A stretch of 52,856 bases of DNA, taken from the NCBI RefSeq assembly GCF_025629245.1, contig NZ_JANZXN010000004.1, positions 1 through 52,856 on the forward strand, in the 5' to 3' direction. The stretch's first letter is position 1; each line of letters starts with the position of its first letter. The notes below the pieces were generated by a model. That model was not told the origin of the DNA, made no database searches, and saw only the letters and a list, made by a program, of their open reading frames with translations. The position numbers and the translations under genes were made by a program. This document shows, piece after piece, positions 18,085 to 25,020 of the stretch. The DNA is from Natronobiforma cellulositropha (GTDB taxonomy: Archaea > Halobacteriota > Halobacteria > Halobacteriales > Natrialbaceae).

Positions 18085-18842
18085 TCGAATCCCCAGACGA
18101 GGTCGGCGTCGGCGCGGCGGGCGGCGTAGGCGTCTTCGGCCCAGCGAACGGCCTCCGGGCTGGTGTTTCTGATGACGCCGACCGGTCCACCCTCGCCGTA
18201 GACGGTGACGCCCGCGTGGTCGCGTTTCCCGCCGCCAGCGATCCAGATGGCGAAAGAATCCTCGATGTCGGTGACGTACAGCGAGCCACCGCCGGTCTCG
18301 AGAATCGCTCGCAGTCGCTCGCGTTCGTCGTCCCCGAACGAGTCGAACAGGGTCGCGTCGACGACCAGTTCGCAGGTCAGGCCCCCGTTGTCGACGGAGT
18401 CGCCGATGTCGTCGAAGAACTGGGAGAAGACCGCGGGTGCCGTCCCCGTCAGCGAGCGCGCCTCGTAGACGAGCGTCGCGCTCCGTTCGAACGCCCGCCA
18501 GGGCGCGTCGGGGTCCGGTCGGTCGACGCTCGCACCCCGGAGCAATCGCAGGTCGAGCGCACCCGGCTCGAGCGTCTCGAGGATCGGTGCCGCCTCGGTG
18601 ATCGTCTCGAGGTCAGCCAGGTACGACTCGTGGGCGTCGTAGGCGAGAGCGCCACAGCCGGTGACGCGGTAGGTCGATCCGGCGTCGATCCGTTCGATAC
18701 AGCCGGTCTCGAGGAGTTCCGACACCGCCCGGTCGACCGTCGAGCGCGAGACTGCCGTCTCTGTGGCGAGTTCCGGTTTCGTTCGTGGCTCCTCGAGGAG
18801 GGTCTCGAGCACCTCGTATCGCGTGGTGAGTGTCCGGTGCAT
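18081..18842 (-). CDS. Winged-helix regulator with FilR1-type C-terminal domain
   Basis: A 253-residue regulator. The N-terminal winged helix (residues 1-65: RYEVLETLLEEPRTKPELATE, VSRSTVDRAVSELLETGCI) is followed by a FilR1-like (formerly DUF1724) domain with ELVVDATLFDSF and a C-terminal GGPVGVIRNTSPEAVRWAEDAYAARR motif. Such proteins are haloarchaeal transcription regulators of mostly unknown targets. Its 3' end overlaps gcvPB on the opposite strand. Confidence 0.82.
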   Translation of the reverse strand: MHRTLTTRYEVLETLLEEPRTKPELATETAVSRSTVDRAVSELLETGCIERIDAGSTYRVTGCGALAYDAHESYLADLETITEAAPILETLEPGALDLRLLRGASVDRPDPDAPWRAFERSATLVYEARSLTGTAPAVFSQFFDDIGDSVDNGGLTCELVVDATLFDSFGDDERERLRAILETGGGSLYVTDIEDSFAIWIAGGGKRDHAGVTVYGEGGPVGVIRNTSPEAVRWAEDAYAARRADADLVWGFD

Positions 18843-18923
18843 CGGATCGATCGTCCGCCTCGAGTACGGTGAGAGAGGGGAAAAGACCGGTGGCCGCCGA
18901 CGGCGGCACGGTCGGTGTAGCGA

Positions 18924-19295
18924 TCAGTCGTCCTCGAGCGCGTCGGCGATGCGCTGGAGCTGTCGGGTGACGTCTCGGACCTCGTCGCGAAGCTGTCTGA
19001 CCTCGCGGACGAGTTCCTCGTCACCGGTGGACTCGCCGCCGGGACCGCCCGGGCCGCCACCCATCATCCCGCTCATCATCTGAGCGAACGGGTTGCCACC
19101 GCCCATGCCGCCGGGTCCGCCCGGGCCGCCCGGGCCACCGAAGGGGTCGCCACCGCTCTCTTCGGCCTCCTGGGCGCGCTTCTCGCGAATCTCCTCGACA
19201 CGCTCGCGGAACGTCTTCTCCTCACCGCCGTTCTCCTCGGCGTCGCTGGTGTCCTGTACGTCGTCCTCGGGGGTAGAGTCGCCGTCGTCGCTCAT
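18924..19295 (-). CDS. Low-complexity Gly/Pro/Met protein, conserved hypothetical
   Basis: A 123-residue protein with three parts: an acidic N-terminus with a basic helix (FRERVEEIREKRAQEAEE), a glycine-proline-methionine tract at about 50-88 (repeated GGPGGPGG, MMSGMMGGG), and a C-terminal predicted coiled coil (ELVREVRQLRDEVRDVTRQLQRIADALEDD). I do not recognise a function. The coiled coil suggests self-association; the tract resembles flexible low-complexity linkers. It lies 46 bp downstream of the DUF2797 gene on the same strand. Confidence 0.65.
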   Translation of the reverse strand: MSDDGDSTPEDDVQDTSDAEENGGEEKTFRERVEEIREKRAQEAEESGGDPFGGPGGPGGPGGMGGGNPFAQMMSGMMGGGPGGPGGESTGDEELVREVRQLRDEVRDVTRQLQRIADALEDD

Positions 19296-19341
19296 AGTTC
19301 GAGTTCTCTGTGGTCTCGGAAAAGGGTTGCCATGTCTACGG

Positions 19342-20136
19342 TCAGCCGAACGATCCGAGCGACGACTGGAGACGACGGGCCGAGGTCGAGCCGTCGGCTT
19401 CGTCCGCGAGTTCGTAGCCCACCAGGTCGCGCATGTCGACGCCGTAGGCCGTCCCCGCGCGCTCGAGGACGAGCAGTCGGCCCTTGACCCCGCGGACGGT
19501 CCCCGACGCGAGCGTCTCGCGAACCGGCTGGCTCGAGAGGTCGAGTCCGTAGGAGAGCGTGTGGCGCTCGAGGACCTCGAACTCGTCGAGGAGCGCCTCC
19601 CAGGCGGTCTCGTCGACCTCGGTCGCGAGACTCTCGAGTTTCGCGTCGGTGCGAACCCGGTCGATCAGGTCGGGGCGCGTCGCCAGGTCGGTCTCGAGTT
19701 CGCGGGCGATGCGGCCGTCGGGGACGCTGTGGATCTGGACGCCGCGGTCTGCGCCCTGCTCGCGCAGGCGCGTCTCGAGTCGCCACTCCTTCGTGACGCC
19801 GACTTTGAACGTGTCGGGGGCGAACGCGGCGAGGTAGACGGCGTGCGGTTCGTGACAGTCCATCTCGTCTTTCAGACAGGTGCCCGTACACCGGGCACAC
19901 ACCCAGGTACTCGTGTGAAACGAACAGTAGGGAGCCGACGGCCGATCACAGTCGCGGTGGCCATCACCGTCGAGGACGCCCGCACAGTGGCGCTCACCGA
20001 GAGTGTAGGCGAGTTCGTCGCCGGATTCGAGCGAGATACGCTCGAGTTCGTCACCGCTCACCAGGAGTGTGCGTCCGCGCCCGCTCGGTTCGTAGCCGAC
20101 GACCTGCACGGCCACTGGTAGCACGTGTCGACGCAT
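19342..20136 (-). CDS. DUF2797 protein with GIY-YIG-like core
   Basis: A 264-residue protein starting MRRHVLPVAVQVVGY (ATG 20136). A cysteine/histidine-rich segment (about 50-95: RHCAG, CSFHTS, CARCTGTC, DCHEPH) probably binds zinc. It is followed by YLAAFAPDTFKVGVTKEWRLETRLREQGA, which resembles a GIY-YIG nuclease core as in the DUF2797 family. Nuclease activity is not shown for this family as far as I know. A TATA-like ACTAATATCG lies about 24 bp before the start. Confidence 0.82.
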   Translation of the reverse strand: MRRHVLPVAVQVVGYEPSGRGRTLLVSGDELERISLESGDELAYTLGERHCAGVLDGDGHRDCDRPSAPYCSFHTSTWVCARCTGTCLKDEMDCHEPHAVYLAAFAPDTFKVGVTKEWRLETRLREQGADRGVQIHSVPDGRIARELETDLATRPDLIDRVRTDAKLESLATEVDETAWEALLDEFEVLERHTLSYGLDLSSQPVRETLASGTVRGVKGRLLVLERAGTAYGVDMRDLVGYELADEADGSTSARRLQSSLGSFG

Positions 20137-20188
20137 ACGTGTGGCGTTTTCACACGATATTAGTTTCAGCCGCCTGAACGGTGACGAA

Positions 20189-20198
20189 ACGTTTAATT
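20189..20198 (+). promoter_or_regulatory. TATA box of a candidate intergenic ncRNA
   Basis: CGTTTAATTG lies in a 241-bp intergenic region with no + strand coding frame downstream. Counting about 27 bp from its centre puts transcription start at about 20221, exactly the 5' base of a long-range stem. It reads antisense into the 3' end of the epimerase gene. Confidence 0.4.
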
Positions 20199-20221
20199 GC
20201 CTTCGGAAATAACACGTGGTT

Positions 20222-20347
20222 GCTGTCCGAAACTTGCGGTTACGGCTATCACCATTCCCCGTCGCGCGTGTGGCCCCAACGCGACGCATCCCCCACTCCC
20301 GCTTTCCCGACGCCCCCTTTGCGGGACCTATACACCGATCGGACAGC
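20222..20347 (+). ncRNA. Candidate structured non-coding RNA
   Basis: A perfect 9-bp stem, GCTGTCCGA (20222-20230) with TCGGACAGC (20339-20347), closes a C-rich region of about 126 nt. Internal hairpins are GTCGCG/CGCGAC (about 20261-20285) and CCCGC/GCGGG (about 20298-20325). A TATA box sits at the right distance upstream. No known RNA family is recognised; it is not a tRNA. The region otherwise holds only the promoter of the DUF2797 gene. Confidence 0.35.
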
Positions 20348-20377
20348 CCAAACGTGCACTCCTCCGGAGCCAACGCG

Positions 20378-21316
20378 TTACTCGAGTAGTTCGACGAGAT
20401 CCGACGCGGCGGCGCGGACCGACTCGTCGCTGCTCATCGACGGCTCCCAGATGGTCGAGAGTTTCTCGATGGAGAGGCGCATCTTCGGGACGTCGCCGGT
20501 CCAGCCCCGGTCGCCGCCGGTGTGTTCGTACGTCGGCTCGAGACCCATCTCCTCGCTGACGATGTCGGCGATGCGGTCGACCGAGGTGGTCGTCCGGGTG
20601 CCGAGGTTGTAGGTGTGCATCGGCCCGGCGCTATCTGGTGAGTCTTCGACGACCCGACGGATGGCCTCGGCACACTCGGTGACGTGCATGTAGGACTTCT
20701 CCTGGCGGCCGTCGCCGAGGATGGTCAGCGTCTCGGGATTCGCCTCGAGTTTCTCGACGAAGTCCGGGATGACGCCCGCGCCGAAGCGCGCGCCGACGAC
20801 GTTCGCGAAACGGAAGTTCCAGACGGTAAAGTCGTGGGAGTGTGCGTAGACCGAGAGCAAGGACTCCTCGGCGAGTTTCGCGGCCGCGTAGATGCTGATC
20901 GGCTCGAGCGGGGCGTAGTCTTCGGGTGTCGGCCGCGGGGCCTCGCCGTAGACCGTCGAGGAGGAGGTAAAGACGAGGTTACTGACGCCGACTTCGTCCA
21001 TCCGGTCGACGATGGAGTAGGTCATCGCGGGGTTCGTCTCGAACTGGGCGCGGGGGTCGTCGGAGTCGACGTACTTGTCGGCCGCAGCGCAGTGGATGAC
21101 CGCATCGAGGTCCGGGGTAACGACCTCCTCGACGACGGCGGGGTCAGTGAGGTCGCCCTCGACGAACTCGGCTCCGTCGGGAACCGAGTCGGCGAGACCG
21201 TTCGAGAGGTCGTCGACGACGGTGACGTCGTTCTCGGCTGTGAGTTGGCGTGTAAGCTCCGATCCGACGAGACCCGCACCACCGGTCACGAGCAATCGTC
21301 GATCAACGAGATTCAT
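20378..21316 (-). CDS. NAD-dependent epimerase/dehydratase (GalE-like SDR)
   Basis: A 312-residue extended short-chain dehydrogenase. The NAD motif is TGGAGLVGS (11-19), and the catalytic residues are S118-S120 in FTSSSTVYGE, Y143 and K147 in IYAAAK. The conserved RFANVVGARFG and GDGRQEKSYMHVTECAEAI segments place it with UDP-glucose 4-epimerase-like sugar nucleotide enzymes. It likely supplies sugars for glycosylation or surface polysaccharide, but no glycosyltransferase is nearby, so the exact substrate is open. Confidence 0.88.
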   Translation of the reverse strand: MNLVDRRLLVTGGAGLVGSELTRQLTAENDVTVVDDLSNGLADSVPDGAEFVEGDLTDPAVVEEVVTPDLDAVIHCAAADKYVDSDDPRAQFETNPAMTYSIVDRMDEVGVSNLVFTSSSTVYGEAPRPTPEDYAPLEPISIYAAAKLAEESLLSVYAHSHDFTVWNFRFANVVGARFGAGVIPDFVEKLEANPETLTILGDGRQEKSYMHVTECAEAIRRVVEDSPDSAGPMHTYNLGTRTTTSVDRIADIVSEEMGLEPTYEHTGGDRGWTGDVPKMRLSIEKLSTIWEPSMSSDESVRAAASDLVELLE

Positions 21317-21405
21317 CGTTCAATCCGATACCAGTACGGAATATGTGTGTTCCGGTTCAGGAAACGGGACTCGATACACCAGCAAAGAGAGACGTGAGTC
21401 GAACC

Positions 21406-22041
21406 TCAGGAACGGACGGTGCCGAACACCGGCCGTGGAGCCGTCTCGAGGGCGTCCTCGAGACGACAGTCGTCGAACAGCGGGTGGTCGAGCGCGGCGA
21501 CGGTGCCGTCGTCGCGGTCGTACTCGACGAGGTCCGCGTCGACGAGCACCGGGAGGTGGCAGTGGTGAAGCGACGTCAGGAACCGGTCGACGTCGCCATC
21601 CTCGGCGAGTTCCGCGGCGAGAGTGCGCCCCTCGAGCGGGCCGGTTCGGCCGTCGAGCCTCGATACGACCGCTCGGCGAACCGGGTGGGCCAGCGCCGCG
21701 ATGGCGTCGTCCCAGTCGGGACCGACCAGGTCGCGGTAGTCCTCGAGGTCCGGATCCTCGAACGCGTCGTGAGCGCGTGAGGTGACCGTCCTCGACTCAC
21801 GCGTCCACTCGAGCAGTCCAGCCTCCTGGAGGATGGGCAGGTGGACGTGGACGACCTCGAGGTACACGTCCGCCTGGGTGTCCCCCGCGTCGCGGGCGAG
21901 GCGGGCGGCGAGGTCGTCGACGCGCGCCGGCGGAGACCGTTCCTCGAGTAGCGCGAGGATACGTCGACGGCGGTGGTGTGCGAGCGCGCGGTAAACCTCG
22001 TATTGTGTCGAGGTACTCGGATCGGCAGCGTCGTGTGTCAT
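21406..22041 (-). CDS. Tandem DUF7344-like winged-helix regulator
   Basis: A 211-residue protein with two copies of a haloarchaeal winged-helix module. Copy one is about 14-80 (YRALAHHRRRRILALLEE, VDDLAARLAR, VHVHLPILQEAGLLEW). Copy two is about 110-185 (AALAHPVRRAVVSRLDG, LAAELAED, LHHCHLPVLVDADLVEY). Each copy contains the HxHLP motif typical of the family. The role is presumably DNA binding. It is divergent from a single-module relative at 22292, across a 250-bp shared upstream region. Confidence 0.8.
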   Translation of the reverse strand: MTHDAADPSTSTQYEVYRALAHHRRRRILALLEERSPPARVDDLAARLARDAGDTQADVYLEVVHVHLPILQEAGLLEWTRESRTVTSRAHDAFEDPDLEDYRDLVGPDWDDAIAALAHPVRRAVVSRLDGRTGPLEGRTLAAELAEDGDVDRFLTSLHHCHLPVLVDADLVEYDRDDGTVAALDHPLFDDCRLEDALETAPRPVFGTVRS

Positions 22042-22291
22042 CGTAGTTGTCGATTAGTGGCCACCCCCATAGAAGTGGCTCCAAAACACTTTGAGAGGCG
22101 ATAGAACGAGTGAAAACCAGATATTCGAGTGATTCACGCCGGCGAACTCGTCGCTCGGGAAACGTGGCGTTTCTCTCGAGGCGACGGCCGGAAAGACGTC
22201 CATATCGTCGTGGGAGAGAGAGCCTGTAATAAAGCAACATCCAATGTATTTTGGCAGCAGGTTGTAGTAGCGCTGGACGAATAGGTATACC

Positions 22292-22669
22292 ATGCAACAG
22301 CCGAACGGGCGGTCGGCGGACATGGCGCACGTCTACAGACTCCTCGGGGAGTCTCGACGCCGGTACCTGCTGTATCAGCTGTTGGACGAACCGTGCGTGA
22401 CGATCGACGACCTCGCGACGCAGATCGTCGCGTGGGAGCGCGGACAGTCGACCGACGCCGTCGACGAGGAGACCCACCAGCGGGTGTGCATCTCGCTCGT
22501 CCACGTCCACCTGCCGATGCTCGCCGACCACGGTGTCGTCGAGTACGACCTGCGCAGCGGTGACGTCGTCCTGACGGACGGTATCGACGAACTCGAACCG
22601 ATGCTCGAGCAGTTCCGGCCCACCGAAGCGGTCGCCGAGATCAAACAGCAGACCTCGGCGTCGGCGTAA
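22292..22669 (+). CDS. DUF7344-like winged-helix regulator (single module)
   Basis: A 125-residue protein with one module: VYRLLGESRRRYLLYQLLDE, IDDLATQIVAW, LVHVHLPMLADHGVVEYD. It resembles each half of the divergent 211-residue protein, so the two probably share ancestry and perhaps the intergenic control region (22042-22291). That region contains AT-rich TGTAATAAAG (about 22223) and AATGTATTTTGG (about 22243) elements. Function as a transcription factor is inferred from the fold. Confidence 0.8.
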   Translation: MQQPNGRSADMAHVYRLLGESRRRYLLYQLLDEPCVTIDDLATQIVAWERGQSTDAVDEETHQRVCISLVHVHLPMLADHGVVEYDLRSGDVVLTDGIDELEPMLEQFRPTEAVAEIKQQTSASA

Positions 22670-22754
22670 CCGACCCCGTTTTCCGATTCAGCCGCGACCC
22701 ACCCGAGCGGGCGCAAAACGAAATTTCCTAACGAGCGCGCACAGAGCGTAGGGT

Positions 22755-23297
22755 ATGCACGACGAACGCGAGGTAACCGTCCTCCGTCTCGGTCACCGCC
22801 CCGGCCGCGACGAGCGGATGACGACCCACGTCGGCCTGACCGCACGCGCCCTCGGCGCCGAGGGCGTGATCTTCCCCGCGAACGCCACCCAGTCGCTCGA
22901 GACCGTCGCCGACATCACCGAGCGCTTCGGCGGGCCGTTCGACGTCGAGTTGACCGAGTCGCCGCGCGCGGTCGTCAGAAACTGGGAGGGAAAGATCGTC
23001 CACCTGACGATGTACGGCGAGCGGATCCAGGACGTCGAAGCCGAGGTTCGCGAGGCCCACCGCCAAGCGCCGCTGCTGGTCGTCGTCGGTGCGGAGAAAG
23101 TCCCCTTCGACGTCTACGAGGCCGCCGACTGGAACGTCGGCGTGACGAACCAGCCCCACTCGGAGGTCGCCGGTCTCGCGGTGTTTCTGGATCGGCTGTT
23201 CGAGGGACGCGAACTCGAGCGCGAGTGGGTCGACGCCGACCGCCGGGTGATCCCCCAGGAGACGGGCAAGCGCGTCGAGCCGACAGACGAGGAGTGA
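22755..23297 (+). CDS. tRNA (cytidine-56-2'-O)-methyltransferase (aTrm56)
   Basis: A 180-residue SPOUT-class methyltransferase that methylates the ribose of C56 in the T-loop of archaeal tRNAs using SAM. Family sequences are VLRLGHRPGRDERMTTHVGLTARALGA at the N-terminus, LTMYGERIQDV, LVVVGAEKVPFDVYEAADWNVGVTNQPHSEVAGLAVFLDRLF. The last segment contains the knot that binds SAM. Length matches the short form. It has its own upstream region after the DUF7344-like gene. Confidence 0.93.
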   Translation: MHDEREVTVLRLGHRPGRDERMTTHVGLTARALGAEGVIFPANATQSLETVADITERFGGPFDVELTESPRAVVRNWEGKIVHLTMYGERIQDVEAEVREAHRQAPLLVVVGAEKVPFDVYEAADWNVGVTNQPHSEVAGLAVFLDRLFEGRELEREWVDADRRVIPQETGKRVEPTDEE

Positions 23298-23304
23298 GCG
23301 GGTC

Positions 23305-23631
23305 TCAGAGTCGACGGAGTGAGTCGAACGCGAGCAACCAGCCGACGAGCGCCAGGACGCCAGCGAGAACGGAGACGGCGGTTAGTGCAGCGTACGTCAT
23401 TACCACACCCGCGACGGCTCCGACGACGAGTCCGGGGACCGCAGACGAGAGCCCCAACGCCTCACACCCGGCTCTGAGTCCCGCGAGTACGAGCAGAATG
23501 ACGACGGCGACGGCACCCGTCCGCCACTCGAGACCATCCGTGAGGACGAACGCGACGAAGACGACGCCCGCGCCGACGAGACCGATGCGGCCGAGTTCGT
23601 CCGCGAGCGTGCGCCGAAACGAGAGTGACAT
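23305..23631 (-). CDS. Small membrane protein, function unknown
   Basis: A 108-residue protein with about four closely packed transmembrane segments (roughly 16-31, 37-52, 60-80, 83-103) and no charged motif that suggests transport or catalysis. It is convergent with aTrm56, 7 bp away. I do not recognise the family. Confidence 0.65.
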   Translation of the reverse strand: MSLSFRRTLADELGRIGLVGAGVVFVAFVLTDGLEWRTGAVAVVILLVLAGLRAGCEALGLSSAVPGLVVGAVAGVVMTYAALTAVSVLAGVLALVGWLLAFDSLRRL

Positions 23632-23720
23632 GGCTCGAGCGTACGTGCTGGATCACCAAACGTATTGGGCCAGTGCAAAGACCGGGGCGGCCACCCGGGT
23701 GAGAACGAACAGAGGGTCGT

Positions 23721-23914
23721 GTTTAGTTAGGCGAAAAACAACCGACCAACCGCCGCGGGGTGGGACTGAAAGGGGCGTCGCCATCGAGGAGCGAGACGAC
23801 GCAAGAACCGTAGGACGAAGTCCGAGGATCGCAGCGAGTCGCAGCCCTCGATGGCGGCGGGGCTTTCTGGGCGTTCACGGCCAACGGATCGGTAGATCGA
23901 GCTAAACTAAACAC
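23721..23914. mobile_element. MITE-like non-coding element with terminal inverted repeats
   Basis: A 194-bp non-coding element bounded by perfect 10-bp inverted repeats GTGTTTAGTT (23721-23730) and AACTAAACAC (23905-23914). An internal inverted repeat, CGCCATCGAGG (23779-23789) with CCTCGATGGCG (23846-23856), can form a long stem. CGAACAGAG occurs on both sides (23708-23716, 23918-23926), 3-4 bp away from the ends, so it is not a clean target duplication. No transposase is present, so it would need one in trans. This fills most of the 325-bp gap 23632-23956. Confidence 0.5.
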
Positions 23915-23956
23915 CACCGAACAGAGAGACTCAAGAGAGTACGCTGGACAGTCGGC

Positions 23957-24127
23957 TCAGTCGTGTCGCCGAAGGTCTCGCGCCTCCTGCTGCGTGAGAT
24001 AACAGCCACAGGAGGCGACGATGGTGTCGGGACCAGTCGCGGTCACCCCCACGACGACGCTCTCACAGTGGGGACAGCGCGGCGGGTTCCACCCCTCGCC
24101 ACCCCACCGGCCGAGGTCCCCGCTCAT
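23957..24127 (-). CDS. Small zinc-ribbon-like protein (56 residues)
   Basis: The frame reads MSGDLGRWGGEGWNPP, then CPHCES, then VTATGPDTIVASCGCYL, ending QQEARDLRRHD. Two paired cysteine motifs (CPHC and CGC) about 20 residues apart suggest a zinc knuckle, as in the many haloarchaeal zinc-finger microproteins. Third-position base use is coding-like. The start is ATG 24127, overlapping the stop of a low-quality upstream frame (ATGA). Function unknown; DNA/RNA or protein binding is possible. Confidence 0.65.
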   Translation of the reverse strand: MSGDLGRWGGEGWNPPRCPHCESVVVGVTATGPDTIVASCGCYLTQQEARDLRRHD

Positions 24128-24288
24128 CGACGCCTCACCGTCTGTGGCGCTCGAGTTGGTGTGACACGTACTCGAGTGGGTGTGGAGCGTGCTCGAGTGC
24201 GAGCGTATCCACTCCGAGAATCGGCGTTTCGCGGGCTGTACAGTGCGTTTGCGAGCCTTTTAAGGTCGCGTGGTTGGTACTGAGTCAT
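24124..24288 (-). CDS. Possible 54-codon upstream frame before the zinc protein
   Basis: The frame starts MTQYQPRDLKRLANALYSPR and becomes Arg/Thr-rich. Its stop overlaps the zinc-protein start (ATGA) and its ATG sits at the base of a strong hairpin. Codon third positions are not GC-biased, unlike real genes here, so it may be a leader frame or not translated at all. Confidence 0.2.
   Translation of the reverse strand: MTQYQPRDLKRLANALYSPRNADSRSGYARTRARSTPTRVRVTPTRAPQTVRRR
24145..24205. repeat. Three CTCGAGT repeats phased at 21 bp
   Basis: CTCGAGT occurs at 24150, 24171 and 24192, exactly 21 bp apart, inside imperfect 21-bp units (gcgCTCGAGTtggtgtg, gtaCTCGAGTgggtgtg, gtgCTCGAGTgcgagc). 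They lie 18-80 bp before the zinc-protein start. CTCGAG is common in this genome, so only the phasing is notable. Confidence 0.45.
24257..24264 (+). promoter_or_regulatory. TATA-like box facing the structured element
   Basis: CTTTTAAG at 24257-24264; about 26 bp downstream (24287) is the 5' base of the first hairpin of the structured region. A second AT-rich element on the other side (ACATATAATTTC, 24421-24432) is equally well placed for transcription on the minus strand from about 24400, so the direction is not settled. Confidence 0.35.
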
Positions 24289-24398
24289 GGCTTCAAACCC
24301 CGTGGTAGGGTTTATTGGAAGCCACGCCTCGGGTGGGTCTAGCACCCGGGGCACTTTCTGAGCGTGCCCCGACCGGCGTTCGGCGGGCGTCGCTTCCA
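24288..24398. ncRNA. Structured RNA region with mutually exclusive stems
   Basis: Three strong hairpins are present: TGGCTTC+AAACCC with GGGTTT+GAAGCCA (24288-24324), CGGGTG/CACCCG (24330-24348) and GGGCAC/GTGCCC (24349-24369). An alternative stem pairs TGGAAGC (24316-24322) with GCTTCCA (24392-24398) and uses the same bases as the 3' arm of the first hairpin, so the two cannot coexist. Read on the minus strand it would be a leader of the zinc-protein gene; read on plus, a free ncRNA. No family recognised. The remaining 24400-24525 holds only AT-rich promoter-like sequence. Confidence 0.4.
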
Positions 24399-24525
24399 GC
24401 CCAGAGTTTCACGGATAGATACATATAATTTCTGGAAATGGGCGTCGGTGATACGGAGCCGTCCACACCAGGTACACCCGATTCGACGAGGAACTCGAGC
24501 GTTCAGCGGACTCTACAGCAGCGCA

Positions 24526-24951
24526 TCACTCCCAGAAGGCACGCTGTCGGTCGTCAATCTCGGAGAGGGCCTGCGAGAGAACGTCACGCCAGTCAGCAGG
24601 GTGGGACGCATCCTCGCCAGGTGTCGGTGCGTCCGGTCCTGGATGGACGTGATCACGGCTGTTGTGATCGGAGGGATGTCTGTCCCACCGGTGGTCGAAC
24701 GCCCCGAGATCGGTGTCTTCGTGGTACCGAATCGAGAAATCGCCGTTCGTGAACCACACCACCTCCAGACGAGCGCCGCGAACCCGGTCCGGGTAGAATC
24801 GCTGGTCGTAGACGCAGACCAGACGGTCGGGAGCGAACGGTGGCTGTTCGTCTATCCGACTGAAACGCTCGCTGGTGAGCAACCGCTCTCGGATCGTCTC
24901 GAGTCGGTCGAAGTCGACTGGTGCACCGTCCGGCGAATCGGGTAAACAACC
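24526..24951 (-). pseudogene. C-terminal fragment of a gene split by a tnpB element
   Basis: An open frame of 141 residues preceded by an in-frame TAG (24952-24954). The visible protein begins PDSPDGAPVDFDRLETIRERLLTS and continues with DRLVCVYDQRFYPDRVRG, RLEVVWFTNGDFSIRYHED and an acidic/His-rich tail ending QRAFWE. Coding character is good but no normal start is present. A matching short N-terminal start (MTGSDDESPKLR) survives at 26507 beyond the tnpB element. It may have been one gene in an operon with the HTH protein at 26504-27076. Function of the intact protein is unknown to me. Confidence 0.6.
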
Positions 24952-25020
24952 CTACCCTACTTCGCTCGGTCTGACGACCTCGCTCGTTGAGGGTCGGGCT
25001 TTCGCGTGGACTCCCGTTCT

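Noticed and set aside
23762-23860. Possible CRISPR repeat around the GGGACTGAAAGGGGC segment
   Set aside because: Only one copy with no spacer-repeat periodicity; better explained as internal stem of the MITE-like element.
24316-24398. 83-nt cloverleaf-like fold with a 7-bp closing stem, considered as a class II tRNA
   Set aside because: No GTTCRA T-loop at the right place, no D-loop signature and no CCA context, so it is not a tRNA; kept only as a structured RNA candidate.
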